Shown here one piece after another: positions 13,660-24,990 of a DNA stretch of 64,000 nucleotides (positions are counted from its first letter, which is position 1; every line of letters starts with the position of its first letter). The position numbers and the translations under genes are program-made. The notes beneath the pieces are model-generated. The model was not told the DNA's origin and did not search any database. It saw nothing but the letters and a program-made list of their open reading frames with translations. Origin of the DNA: Ceratotherium simum simum (Eukaryota; Chordata; Mammalia; Perissodactyla; Rhinocerotidae); contig NW_004454180.1 of assembly GCF_000283155.1 (NCBI RefSeq), positions 21,101,577 through 21,165,576 of the forward strand, in the 5' to 3' direction.

Positions 13660-13935
13660 ACCATAATTCTAATAATACCTAATATTTCTGGAGTTAAGAC
13701 ATGACTCTGTGTTAGGTACTGTTCAATACGTTTACATATATAATATTATTTATCCTCATGAGTACTCTAATAAAATATGTGTATTATTATTTTCAATTAA
13801 AGATGAGGAAACAAAAGTACATGGAGGTTTGGTAATTTGCCCAAAGTTATACAGCTATTACATAGGAGAAATGGAATTCGAACCCGGGCTGTCTGACTCC
13901 AGAGTCTATAACTGTAATCATTATGTTGCAAAGTG
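13660..13935 (+). repeat. MIR SINE, long copy
   Basis: Almost full-length MIR: 'taggtactgttcaatacg', 'tttcaattaaagatgaggaa', 'ttgcccaaagttatacagct' and 'attcgaacccgggctgtctg'. The 96-codon open frame across it is a by-product of the repeat. Confidence 0.85.
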
Positions 13936-14984
13936 TGAAAGCAGTAGAATGTTCTCGTGTATGTCTTGTAAGTTTGCATCTAATTCTAAAAAAAGATGAT
14001 AAGAAAATTGGCAAATATCCTTATTAGTGGTTGATCCAAATTAATTTCAACTACTAACCACAAGGTAAACCACAAGATAAACCTCACCACTATTGTGACC
14101 TCCACCCCTCTGCCCAACAAACACACACTTCAAACAACCTGATCCTCATAACCTCAGCAATCTGAACTATTTTTTAACATGTTTGTTCACGCTTGAAAAA
14201 TAAAGTCCCTGCCCAATGGTTTTTAATATCAACTCAGATAAACATAAGGTAGTGAGATTCTTGCCTAGCAACCTTTGGGTTAATCATACACTGGCTACAC
14301 TTTGAGTGTTTCTAAGACAAGCTGTATAACAATCATAAAATTCTACCCCTACAAGCTCCCAACTACTTAAGAGGAATATTTGAATAAGATGCCTGGGTGA
14401 TGTCTGGTGAAAGGAGTATGTATTTACATTCTCCCATCCTCCCACAGGCATTTACAGTGACTTCCATCAAAATGTCCATTGCAGGAAACTGCATTCCTAT
14501 GTCAAGCTCACCATTTATTAGATGTGTTACTTTAGGTTAGTTTCTAAATAGTTTATGTCTAAGTTTCATAATTTTAAACAAGAACTTAATTATCATTTTC
14601 ACAGTGTTATTGATGAAACATGTAACTTTAAAATGTTTACCTGAGTATGTGCTATACTAGAAGTACTCAATAATTATTGATGATGATAGTAAGATTACTA
14701 CTTTATGAGAAGATATAAATGGTTTTCCACAAAGATTCTAAAATGAACAATGTATTTTTGCTGGGTTCTATCCAGAAGTGTGGTTTATCAAGACATCTTA
14801 TAAAGGAAAAGAGCAATATATTTAGAGTGAGAAAATCTAGATTTTAGTCATGGCTCTTGAGTAACCTTGGAAAGATTCCTTACTGATTATGAACCTGCAC
14901 ACTGCAGAAGGATTCTGGTCCTGGTGAGCTCCCCGACCCCCTCTCTCTCCATCCTCCCTATCCTTACTACCTGTCAGTTAACTT
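13936..14984. other. No recognised gene or repeat
   Basis: AT-rich; nothing recognised. Confidence 0.35.
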
Positions 14985-15065
14985 TTTCTTTTTGGCTTTA
15001 TTAAGGCATAATTGATATACAAAATATCTACACACATTTAATATTGAATGACTTTTGTCTGTTCT
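14985..15065 (-). repeat. Short L1 fragment
   Basis: Matches the common old-L1 phrase 'ggctttattaaggcataatt' followed by gatatacaa. Too short to classify further. Confidence 0.45.
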
Positions 15066-15079
15066 GAAACCTACATACT

Positions 15080-15430
15080 ACTTTACTCTTTAGAGAATTT
15101 ACCTGGGAAAATCCCTTACCCCTACCCACCCAGACCTTCTGTCTGACTTCCTCTCTCCATTCAAGTTCTCATCTTAAATAGCACCTTTTCATGGGAAGTC
15201 TTCACTGGTTGCCCTATATAAACCTGACTCAGCCCCCAACCATATTGGCTTCTTAACAATTATTGTTATCTGAATCATCTTATGCATCACTCTGTTTACA
15301 TGTTGTTGTCTGTTGATCTCTGATAGAACAACATCTCTATGAAAGCATAGACCTTGTCCACGGTTTTCAATGCATCATATCCTGACACAAAGTAGATTCT
15401 CAATAAATATATGTTGGATGGAAGAAAGAA
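15080..15430 (+). repeat. L2 LINE 3' region
   Basis: Runs from a degraded L2 body to the characteristic end 'agtagattctcaataaatat' plus atgttggatggaag. Confidence 0.65.
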
Positions 15431-15439
15431 TAGCCCTAC

Positions 15440-15655
15440 CATTCTGAGACAGTTACTATGAGGACAAATAAGACAACAGATGTGAAGGCATCTCCTGAAC
15501 TGTAAAGTGCCTTACAAATTACTATTATTAGATGGATCTTAACACTTTCATGTGACTTGCCCAAAGTTATAGAGCTACTTTGTAGAAGAACGAGAATCTA
15601 AACCCAGGCAATCTGACTCAAGGGCTGATAATCATAGTCATTTTACAGCAGTACA
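15440..15655 (+). repeat. MIR SINE
   Basis: Contains 'aagtgccttacaaattacta', then 'tgacttgcccaaagttatag' and 'aacccaggcaatctgactc'. Confidence 0.75.
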
Positions 15656-17100
15656 TGTGCAACTGTCTAAACTAGGCAAAATAACGATGGCCAACTTCTT
15701 CAAACAAAATAATTCTTCCTTTTATTAGCTCAAATTGGTGCATCAAAACTTCCAGTGGGTAGAGTCCAACATGACCTGGGAAACTTTGTAACTTATTTTA
15801 AGAACTTTGTATAGAATATTTAACTTTTTGTTAGTATCTAAGCTCTCTTTGATTGCCAAAGGCTGGTTGGGATCACCATGGTGAACTATTCTTCGATTTT
15901 TGTCTTACTATGCCATGACTAACGATGTGTTCAGTAAGGACTCATTGGTGAAAAAAGTAGAAGGGAACTAACTACAGGAAGCCTATAACTTCTCAACCTA
16001 CTTTTCCACAACCTCCAGAGAGAAATGTGGCTATCTGGAGTCTGATTTATATCTTTTAAAGCATTTTTGCCTGGAGTGAACTCCCTTGGGATTTCAGTTG
16101 CAGCTGCTAGAAAGAAAATGATTTAAGAGAAACCATATGTGCTCATTTTATAACTGTTTCAGGCACTGCTTGACAAAATTAAGTTTTTTTTTTTTTAAAT
16201 ACTTCTTATATAACTGGCTTACATGGGGGCCAATGCTGAGAGTGTTTTTCATGATATAATCAGGACATTAAGTGAATATAATTTTTTCCTCATCCTCTGT
16301 CAATGTCATTTTATGTTCATTTAGTTTTCTACATAGTTCTTATATAATGTTGAGTATTTCTTTTAGACCTAGAGCAAACTTATATTTTGATTTCTTCATC
16401 AGCTTCTTTATAAAGTTTGTCAGGGAGATACAGCTCTGAATTAGTAATATACCATTTAGAAAATAATGAGAATGTATTAGGGGAATTAAACACTAAGGAA
16501 TCCAGTGGTTTCCTTTTGGTCACATATGGTAACTAATGAAATGATAAGAACTGTATAATAAGAAAGTCCTGGTAAATATCTTTGAAAATGAAAGATTCAG
16601 GTCTTATGCACCAACCTAGCTCATATTTTAAGAGGAGTACTGACAAAGAAGGAAAAAAAAATGCTGAGAGGATTAAAAAGCATATCATACAACTCTAAGG
16701 AAACAAGATGTTTGACCTAAGAAAGAGGAGACTACAAAAAAAGTTACTGCTCTCAAATATTGGAAGAAACATCATATTAAAGAGCCATGGGAACACAAAT
16801 TTCTAATAGCACCTTCTTTGATCCATTCTTAAAGAGTAAGTGTTGTGTTAGGAGACAGTATGTTTCCTATAACTGAAAGTATTTCAGTGTGAGATAGAAG
16901 ACTGCTTATTGGAGATGTCACAGATAGGAATCAAATTTTTGGATTGATAAAATGAACTTTAGATTTCTTTCATGTCCTGGAGTTTTGTAGAATAATCATC
17001 AGCAAAATCAGAGCCCTGGATGTAGGGAGACCTGAGATGTAGAACTAGTTCTATTATAGACTTTCATTGACCATATCACTTAAGCACAGTTTCATTTTCT
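15656..17100. other. No recognised gene or repeat
   Basis: AT-rich sequence with a T9-T12 run near 16183. No coding frame or nameable repeat. Confidence 0.35.
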
Positions 17101-17950
17101 TTAGCATCTCCTTTAGATCCAGCCAAGCACTCAGATGGGACTGCACTTTGGAGCACTCCTCTTGAAAATTTTAAGTCTTCTTTCCATTACCTGGGACCAG
17201 CCAGGGCAGGCAGTGTCCAGAAGGGTGCCCCAAACTAGTGCCAGGACCTGTGTGGGCCCCACTCTCCAGTCTACTTCTGGATGCTCTCTGAACTCTATCC
17301 CCACGCAAGATGTCCACCAGATGTCCCAATAAGGTGCATAATTGACACATATATACTGGTCTAAGTGTCCCATGTTTGAGTCCAGGCCTGGCCAGTTGAT
17401 TGCTCCAGCCGATCAGCATGGTATTTCTTTCAATGAATTGTATGATATTGGGCTTTCTGAATGGTGCTCAAATGCTGCTTTTGAGTGATTCTCACAGGAT
17501 GAGTTCAGTCTCTGGATTACCCATGTTCCACTGCCAAACGTTGGACTTAAGCCATGCGTGTGGCCTCATGAATAAGTTCCCATTCATCTGTGTTCTAACC
17601 TTGATGTGGTCTCCAGCGCACAGCAACTTAGAGGAGTAGGACCAGCAGCAGGCATCCTTGACCCTGTGAGCCCCTGCTACTGGCACTCATGGTGGTTACC
17701 CAACCCCTATCCAGTCTCTGTGCCACATTCCCTGGTAGTGGCAGAGCCTATTTCTTCCAAGGACTCCCATGACTTTTGCTCCTCAGGAACAATGAGAGTT
17801 TTCATTTGATATCTTCTCTTGCATCCAATTGCAGTGACACTGTGCTTTTCCAAGTCAGTCTTAAACCATGCTGCATAAAGAACATGGGTTCCTTGAGTGA
17901 ATGAAACCACTTGCTACTCTGTCAAGGGGCCCTTTGTCTATCCTTCCACT
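17101..17950. other. GC-richer block of unknown origin
   Basis: This 850-base block is clearly less AT-rich than its surroundings, with more overlapping short open frames on both strands (up to about 80 codons). None gives a protein I recognise. The texture suggests an inserted repeat, such as an L1 5' UTR or LTR-related piece, or an old retrocopy. Confidence 0.3.
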
Positions 17951-18557
17951 ATGGGTTGTGTGTGGAAAGCAGAGGTATGGTCAATATTGAAATAAATTAC
18001 CTTCTAAGAAAGCAGTGGTCAAGATCTAAAGAGTTCAAGAGCATGCAATATTGGAAAGTGTGTTATTCTACATGTACACTGTATAAAAAACTGAATGGTA
18101 AATTTAATACGACCATAAAATGGGTTATTGTTTAAATGTTTCTGTTTAATATGGGAACACTTGCATTTTTGGTGATGGTCCACAGTGCAGTGTAATAACT
18201 TTTGAGAGAGTCAATGGACGTCAGTGTTCATGGATAGCACAATGGATAATCCAGCATTATGAGAAATGGTATAATTAGCATTAAATAAATGGTATTGGAG
18301 AACTGTAGGGACAGGAAGCTCCATATTATTTCAGTACAAACCAGCTCTGTAAAGCCATTGCTACATTTTTCTCAAGTCAAGAGATGTGAAATTAGCCAGG
18401 AACAGCATATTTCACAGTATAGAACATAAAAGAGAGAAATCATGGACTTGAAGAGAGAGATGGTGCTTGGATATTATGTGGAATCTTCATGTCCACTGAC
18501 TGGACAATAATAAATACCTAAGTAACTCTTCTCCACTCATTGGTCTACATTTTCATC
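17951..18557. other. No recognised gene or repeat
   Basis: AT-rich; nothing recognised. Confidence 0.35.
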
Positions 18558-18889
18558 AATAAATTACTACTCTGGGCCAGCCTCGTGGCTTAGCGGTTAA
18601 GTGCGTGCACTCCGCTACTGGCAGCCCGGGTTTGGATCCCGGGCGCGCACCGATGCACCGCTTCTCCGGCCATGCTGAGGCTGCGTCCCACATACAGCAA
18701 CTAGAATGATATGCAACTGTGACATACAACCATCTACTGGGGCTTTGGGGGGAAAAAAAGGAGGAGGATTGGCAATAGATGTTAGCTCAGAGCTGGTCTT
18801 CCTCAGCAAAAAGAGGAGGATTAGCATGGATGTTAGCTCAGGGCTGATCTTCCTCACAAAAAAAAAATAAATAAATAAATTACTACTCT
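18558..18889 (+). mobile_element. ERE SINE (equine repetitive element) with intact target-site duplication
   Basis: The body is about 18574-18873. The head 'gggccagcctcgtggcttag' carries an A-box-like tRNA-derived part and a B-box-like block (tttggatcccgggcgcgc). The tail has two 'gatgttagctcag' modules and ends in an A-rich (aaat)n tract. A perfect 16-bp duplication (aataaattactactct) flanks it at 18558-18573 and 18874-18889, proving L1-type retroposition. The element restricts the source to Perissodactyla. Confidence 0.95.
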
Positions 18890-18924
18890 TAGGGTTCCAT
18901 GAGTTTTATAATAAGTTTAATCAA

Positions 18925-19441
18925 ATTATTTATATAGATGAGTGCCCCACAAAAATATTTGCTCAGGGTCCCACACGCCCTAGAGTGTCTTGACACAAGA
19001 CCAGATCAACAAGAGAAAAACCCACTCTAATATATAAACATTAGAGATCATAAAGAAACGATGCTCTGAGAGTGAACAAAATAGGCAGTATACATACATC
19101 TTCTACACAATGTAACAATAAATTCGTGAGGAATGACAGGACGAAGCAACTTAGATTTGAGGTATGTAAATAGTGAGGAATTTAAGCAGAGTTTAGCCTT
19201 GAGGTAGTAAATTAGCAAGGTTTGTTTATGCAGGGCTCTCAGCCTTGAATTCCCCAGCTCTGGTGATAAGGATGCAGGGAGAGCACTTTTCACATGGGAG
19301 ATTTATTTCCTGCTTTCAGGGGGAACAGAGGCAGGGGTCAGAATGCCCTTTTTGCTTCTCAAGTAACTTTAATTCAAAATAATCAATATGCTATTGTGGG
19401 ATATTTTGAGGCAGCCTGCCCTGGGCCCCAACATGTGACAA
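18925..19441 (-). repeat. LTR-like element, probably a solo endogenous retrovirus LTR
   Basis: Read on the minus strand the block starts with TGTCACATGTTGGGGCCC and near its other end shows the U5-like phrase 'tttctcttgttgatctggtc', common in class I and related ERV LTRs. No internal retroviral genes are seen. Family unassigned. Confidence 0.45.
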
Positions 19442-20262
19442 TGCTCATCTATTTTAGAGATTGTCCTGGAGTCTGTAAAAAGTCCCTTGTAATTCTAAAA
19501 TGCTCTGATTCTATATGCACATTTTATTATCTGTTTCATAAATATATTTGTGCATCATTTTTGGAAAACAATAAGAATAAGCAAACTTAAATAGAATAAG
19601 CTTGATGTACAAAAAAGGTGAAATATTGTCTGATAGGCAAGACTGAGAAACTGGATCAGATTTGAGTACTGGTGAAAATAACAGTTGGATCTTTGCTGAG
19701 TCTATTCATTAATTTTACAACTGACCAGCAAACAATTTATGCAAAGAATTTCTTTCTAAAATGCAAGATCAAAGATAAATGATGGCACTAGTGGATGTGA
19801 CGTCCAAGTTTTTGATTAGTTCCGCATGGCTAAAGTTTGAGAATTCACTAAGAGAATAAAATCAATTTACCATGTTAGGCGAGCCCACAGCCCTGGGAGA
19901 GCTTATTTTTATACACTTTACCCTAGAGTCTGGCGAGTGAAGAATGTCTTTGCTGAAGGGCTGTCTTCATTACAATAACGATGGCCATCCAGTCAGTCAA
20001 TCGATTTACTGCTGCAGAATTCAACATACTCCATAGCTCTTCAGGCAGGTCTGGCCATGACCTACCCTGTAGATAGTGACACTTCTATTTACAAAGGTCT
20101 CTTTCATTTGCATATGGGTCAAATATAAGAGTCCTTTAAATTAAAAAACCCTTGAGAACAATTAAAATATCAAGGTAGATGTCAAGAATTCAAATTTCCC
20201 AGCTTCTTAGGCATTCTTCAACACATGAAACAAGTTAACCCCACACCTTCAATCAGGGACTA
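19442..20262. other. No recognised gene or repeat
   Basis: Nothing recognised. It lies between an LTR-like block and another repeat-like block, so it may be degraded ERV-related sequence; this is inference. Confidence 0.3.
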
Positions 20263-20960
20263 ATGGGCTTGACCTCTGACGCTAAGATGTTTTTTCCTTG
20301 GAGCATGAACATAATGTGTGAGTCAGGGGAGAAATGGGGAGATGCAGCAACAATGGGTGTTGTCATAAGTCTGGGGCAGGAGCTGGGGATCTGTGGGAGA
20401 TCTGTAGAAGGAAAATTGATGTAGCAGCTCCAAAGATACCACTGTCAATGCAAATAATCCCTAACCAATCTATAAATAAAAATTGGGGTGAGTTTATCAT
20501 GAACCAAATTTGAGGCCCATATAGCCTGGGGTCTTCCTTCCCCAAGGAAGGAAGGGCACCAAAGAAGTAGGGTGTACAGAGCAGTTATATAACATCAAAG
20601 AGCATGTATCACATATGATTGCAATGTCCCCTTTACAATAGTCACGAGATTGTCCTGTTGGCACAGTGATTGATGGACACAGCGGGTATCAGGTCTGCTG
20701 TCTCGGATGGGCACAGCAGGTAGCAGGTCTGTTTGAGTTGGGTGATCATAGGATGAATGCTCGCAATCAAATCCTAGTGTAGGGAGAAATGCTTATCCTT
20801 AAGGAAATGCCAATGTGGAGGAAATTGTATCCTTATCTTAAGGGCATTTGTTCTTGTCTTTGGGACATAGTAAATGTTTAAAGCAGATGTACAATGCATG
20901 TTCAAAGGCCACACCAGGCCCTTTTGGAAAAACAAGGTCAGGCTGAATTAGTTTTACACA
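20263..20960. repeat. Repeat-like block of unknown family
   Basis: Base composition and phrases such as 'ttgaggcccatatagcctgg' suggest an interspersed repeat, possibly ERV-derived. It includes an imperfect tandem duplication of about 33 bases (about 20671-20735, units starting gatggacacagcggg and gatgggcacagcagg). Family and limits uncertain. Confidence 0.3.
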
Positions 20961-21074
20961 AAATGTCTTCTTCATATACTCCTATTGCTTGCCATTTATT
21001 TATCACCACAAAACTTCTAGGTCAGGTTTCATACTGGAACGTGAGGAACCAGAGAGTAAGAGACTGCATAGCAT

Positions 21075-21480
21075 ATGGATACATACGTGTTCTGGTGTCA
21101 GACAGCTTAGCTTGTCTTTAAACACAGCTATTTACTAGCTGTGTCATATTGAGCAGAGCTGCTATGTATGGTGTGCACATTGTGCACTGCCCAAGTTCTC
21201 TCAGTTGGCTCATCAGTCAGCCAATGATTTACTTGCCAGGAGATGCTCAGAGCTGTGTCTACCTGGAGGTAGGGAAAGCTTTTTTGCATTTCCACAAAGA
21301 TATTTTGTGCCCTGAAGGTGCTAGTTAACATCTCTGAGACTCAGTTTCTTTACATTTAAGATGTACATTATAGTATTTACCTTGCGGGGTTGTTGTGACT
21401 ATTACAGAGAATGTGTATGAAGAGCCTCCCATGATACAGACGCCTAATTAGAGGCTGTTAGAATAATAGGACTATTGCTT
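21075..21480 (+). repeat. MIR SINE, interrupted copy
   Basis: A MIR-like 5' part ('ttactagctgtgtcatattg') and 3' part ('gactcagtttctttacattt', 'ccttgcggggttgttgtgac') are separated by about 150 bases of other sequence. Confidence 0.65.
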
Positions 21481-21789
21481 TGTGTTCAGCTCTGTGTATG
21501 TATCGGGGATTATGTGCATCATATGATGTCTTCTGGGAGATTATGGGTTATTTCTGGAAAACAAAATGTGCACATTAATCATATTGAGTAGGAGAAGTCA
21601 GGTGGTCAAGGGACTCAAGTAAAGCTTCATGGCAGAGGCTGGGGCATTGTACTGTACATAAATTATACATCCATAAAGAAATCATTTAAAATGTCCTTTG
21701 CTTTGGAAAAATGGATTTCATTATGATTAAATGATATGCAAAATAGCCCTTGAAAAGAAGCCTGGGATGAAATATAGCCACAGGCTAAT

Positions 21790-22025
21790 AGCATAGAGGG
21801 AGCACAGTGGAGCGGACCCTGGAATTAGACAAACATTGGTCTAGACCCTTGCTCTGCTGTTCACCAGCTGCATACTCTTCCACAAGTAATTCTCTGAGCT
21901 CCAGCTTCCTCAGGAAAAGTAGATTATATAACAGAACCTGTCTCACACTTTTGCTGTGAGAATTAAATGACATCATGAAATATATAACTTGTAAACTATT
22001 AATAGTATTATTATCACCATTGAGC
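21790..22025 (+). repeat. MIR SINE
   Basis: Shows 'ccctggaattagacaaacat', 'tctgagctccagcttcctca' and 'ctgtgagaattaaatgacat' in MIR order. Confidence 0.8.
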
Positions 22026-22346
22026 GGGAACACTAAGGGTGATTGACTTCATCCATTTCTCAATTTTCAGTTTTTCGATAATGAGCATGAATTATGTTTA
22101 TAACACAAAAATATAAACTTATATAAAAACATTCCAAGCAGATGAAAGCTGTGATTGCCTGTGAGAAAGCAGGTATATTTCAGAATCAAAAGCAATAGAA
22201 TCTTCTCAGGGTTACGTCAGGTGAAGCAGAGAGAAGTTCTTTCTCAGGTATCCCTTTTTTCAATGGGATGCCTCCATGGAGCTATCTTCCATGGACTTGC
22301 TGAGCTAGTATCTAAGCTACAGAAGAGGGGAAGGAGTGAGTGACCA

Positions 22347-22549
22347 GGGTAAGATTGCCAGATTTAGGGAGGAAAATAATAGGACATGCAGTTAAATTTG
22401 AATTTCAGATGAACAATGAGCATAATTTTTTAGTATAAGTATCCCCTATACACTCTTCGGGACATCCTTATACCAAAATAGTATTCATTGTTTATATGAA
22501 ATAAAAATTTAACTGGGCATTTTGTATTTTATTTGGCAAGTGTACCCAA
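22347..22549. repeat. Ancient palindromic interspersed repeat
   Basis: The left arm (about 22347-22440) and right arm (about 22458-22549) are imperfect inverse copies. 'cagttaaatttgaatttcag' on the left pairs with the complement of 'aaataaaaatttaactgggc' on the right, and 'tagtataagtatcccc' with 'gggacatccttatacc'. As single strand it would fold into a hairpin of about 90 bp. I recognise it as a mammal-wide repeat but not its family name. Confidence 0.7.
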
Positions 22550-24250
22550 GGGCTTACTCATTGAAAAACTCACGTCCCTTATCTTTCCTAAGGCAGTGAA
22601 GCTATTTCAGACTGGTTGAGCTAATTTCTCCCTGGGCTACCAAAATAGGGAACAGAGGGAACCACTAAGGCTATCTAGATCTTTCTCTTTACTCAAGGAA
22701 TAATCAGGCTAAAAAGCAAAACAAACAAACACAAAATGCAAAAAACTGAGCAGAGATGTTGAGGAGAATGACAAGGTGACATCGCAAAGGCTCAGGCTCT
22801 GGTGCAGCAGCTTAAAATATGAAGGAAGTGATGGAACCAAGAGGTACTTTAAATATAGTATCAGCAAGGCTAGCAACCCCTTGGAATAGTCTTTCGAATC
22901 AACTTTTTCAAGGCAAGTGTAAATTCATTTCCCCTCGAGAGATCGAGGTGTGAAAGGAGTCATTTTTCAAATTTACAAAACTACACAACTATGCTGATGT
23001 AGAAAATCAAGATGAGAAAGCACATTGAGGAACGGGGCTGAAAGCTGTCAACATTTGGGGGCTTAAAGGAGAGTTCTGTGAATCTGGAGTGCGTCTGGGA
23101 CCTGCAGCACTAAGTGCTGTCAGGAAGATGCATCTGCTCTCGTGTTTTCTAGTGTGTTCCATAATGTTATTAAAAGGGTCACCTCTAATGTACTGAGGCT
23201 AGGCTAGTTTTTGTATAATTGAAGATTTGGCCAATAAAACAACTATTCAGATTACCGTTTACCTATAAGAGGAACTGGGAGCATATCGCTAGAAAGTTAA
23301 TTTGGTGATGGAAAAAATGCTTTAGGAAAAGATGGAAGGTAATTCCCATTCTACTTTCCATCATCAAAATTTTTGATTTGGATGAGGGAAAATTTAGGTT
23401 AAGAATCCCTGTTTCTTTATTTTTTAATTTTAATTATGTAAGCATTACTTCAAACACCTTAGGAAGAATTGTTTTGTGTAAAAATTTTACAAATTATTAT
23501 GTAGATCAGTTATGAAAGACTATGATTTCTAACCTACTGCTTGAAAAAAAAAGTCCTCCTCTTTGGGTGTGATACGGAAAGTGCTTTAGCATCTATTTAT
23601 GTGAAAAAGACTTTGCCTTTTAGTGTATTTTGATGAGAAGTTTTTAGAGCAATTAATAATGCATTAGCTGACAGCTTATCATTCCTTTTTTTTAATCAAA
23701 TGTCTCACCATACCGCTTTGCAATCTCACTCTCAGCCATCTGCCAAGCTAGGTAATTTCACTACGTTTTGTTTTACATATGTGGCCTGCTTTGAAAGTCT
23801 CAACATTTTTCTGACTTTGTTTTCAACAGATACCAAATTCAAATAAATGTGTGAATGTTCCACATTTTTCTACAAATATAAGCATCACAGAAAATATATA
23901 TGCTATTATTACTTGGGAAAAATTGCTCTTTAAGCTATATTTAGTTGAGTGTTTAGTTCTGGATAAAGTAATCTTAATATTTCTCTTTTGTCTAAAAGAA
24001 TACTTCTGATTCTGGAAAGAACGGACTGGAAAAGAAAAATTTTTTAAGATTTTCCTTGACTTTTGGATATTCTTAGCCTTAGTGAAGAAACGTTTTCTGC
24101 ACCCACTGCTGATAGGCCAGTCCCACAAATATAGCTTCAGGCAGTGAAGAGGATAAAGTTTTTTTTCCTCATGCCCAGGTGGACATGAATGGAATAATCT
24201 GTATTAAAAGGGATCATACATATGCCAGAGAAAGTCTCTTAACATTTATT
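22550..24250. other. No recognised gene or repeat
   Basis: AT-rich with few repeat signatures. The 101-codon minus-strand frame near 23823-24128 has low-complexity Lys/Ser composition and no recognisable domain, so I do not call it. Confidence 0.35.
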
Positions 24251-24254
24251 GAGC

Positions 24255-24740
24255 ACTGTAGCAGACTGAAAAATGCCCCCAATCCACCAAAGATATGTCC
24301 CTGTCCTAATCCTTGGAGACTGTAAATGTTTTAATTTGGAAAGGGGTCTTTTAAGATATGATTGAGAATCTTGAGATGAGGAGATCATCCTGGATTATGT
24401 GAGTGGACTTTAAATGCCGTCAAAAGTGTCCTTATAAGGGAGAGAGAGCACAGGAGGAGATACACAAAGAGAGGTCTTGGTGAAGATGAAGGCAGAGACT
24501 GAAGTGATGTGGATGTAGGTAGAATAATGTTGGGAAACACCAGAAACTGTAAGATGCAAGGGACAGATTCTCCTCTAGAGGCCCCGGAGGGAGTATGGGC
24601 CCGCTAACACCTTGATTTGGGCCCATTGAAAATGATGTTGAACTTTTGGCCTCCAGAACTGTGAGAAAATAAACTTCTGTTGTTTTAAGCCACCAAGTTT
24701 CTGGTAATATGTTAAGGCAGCCACAGGAAACTAACATAGG
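24255..24740 (+). repeat. MLT1-type LTR (ERVL-MaLR)
   Basis: Follows the MLT1 consensus order: 'tgcccccaatccaccaaaga', 'gtgtccttataagggaga', 'ggcctccagaactgtgagaa', then 'tgttgttttaagccaccaag' and 'ggcagccacaggaaactaac'. Solo LTR, no internal region. Confidence 0.85.
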
Positions 24741-24990
24741 AACCTGCTATGTTCTAGGCCTAAATATGTGTTAGGTGTTTTTTGTTATGTTATCCTACTT
24801 ATTCTTCAGGATTATCTATACTGTCAGGAAGATTATTTTTATCTCAATTTTACAGATGAGGAAAATGAGGCTGTTGTAACTTTAACTTGTCCAAGGTCCC
24901 ACAACTATAGAGCAGCAGGGTCAAGACAGAAGAATTTGTCTACCTGGCCCCAAAGTTTATGGTGCATTTACCTACTCATATTTTGTTCAC
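24741..24990 (+). repeat. MIR SINE
   Basis: Contains 'ttacagatgaggaaaatgag' and a degraded 'cttgtccaaggtcccacaac'. It lies directly behind the MLT1 LTR. Confidence 0.75.

Noticed and set aside
13709..13999. 96-codon plus-strand frame
   Set aside because: Lies across a MIR SINE; no protein similarity recognised.
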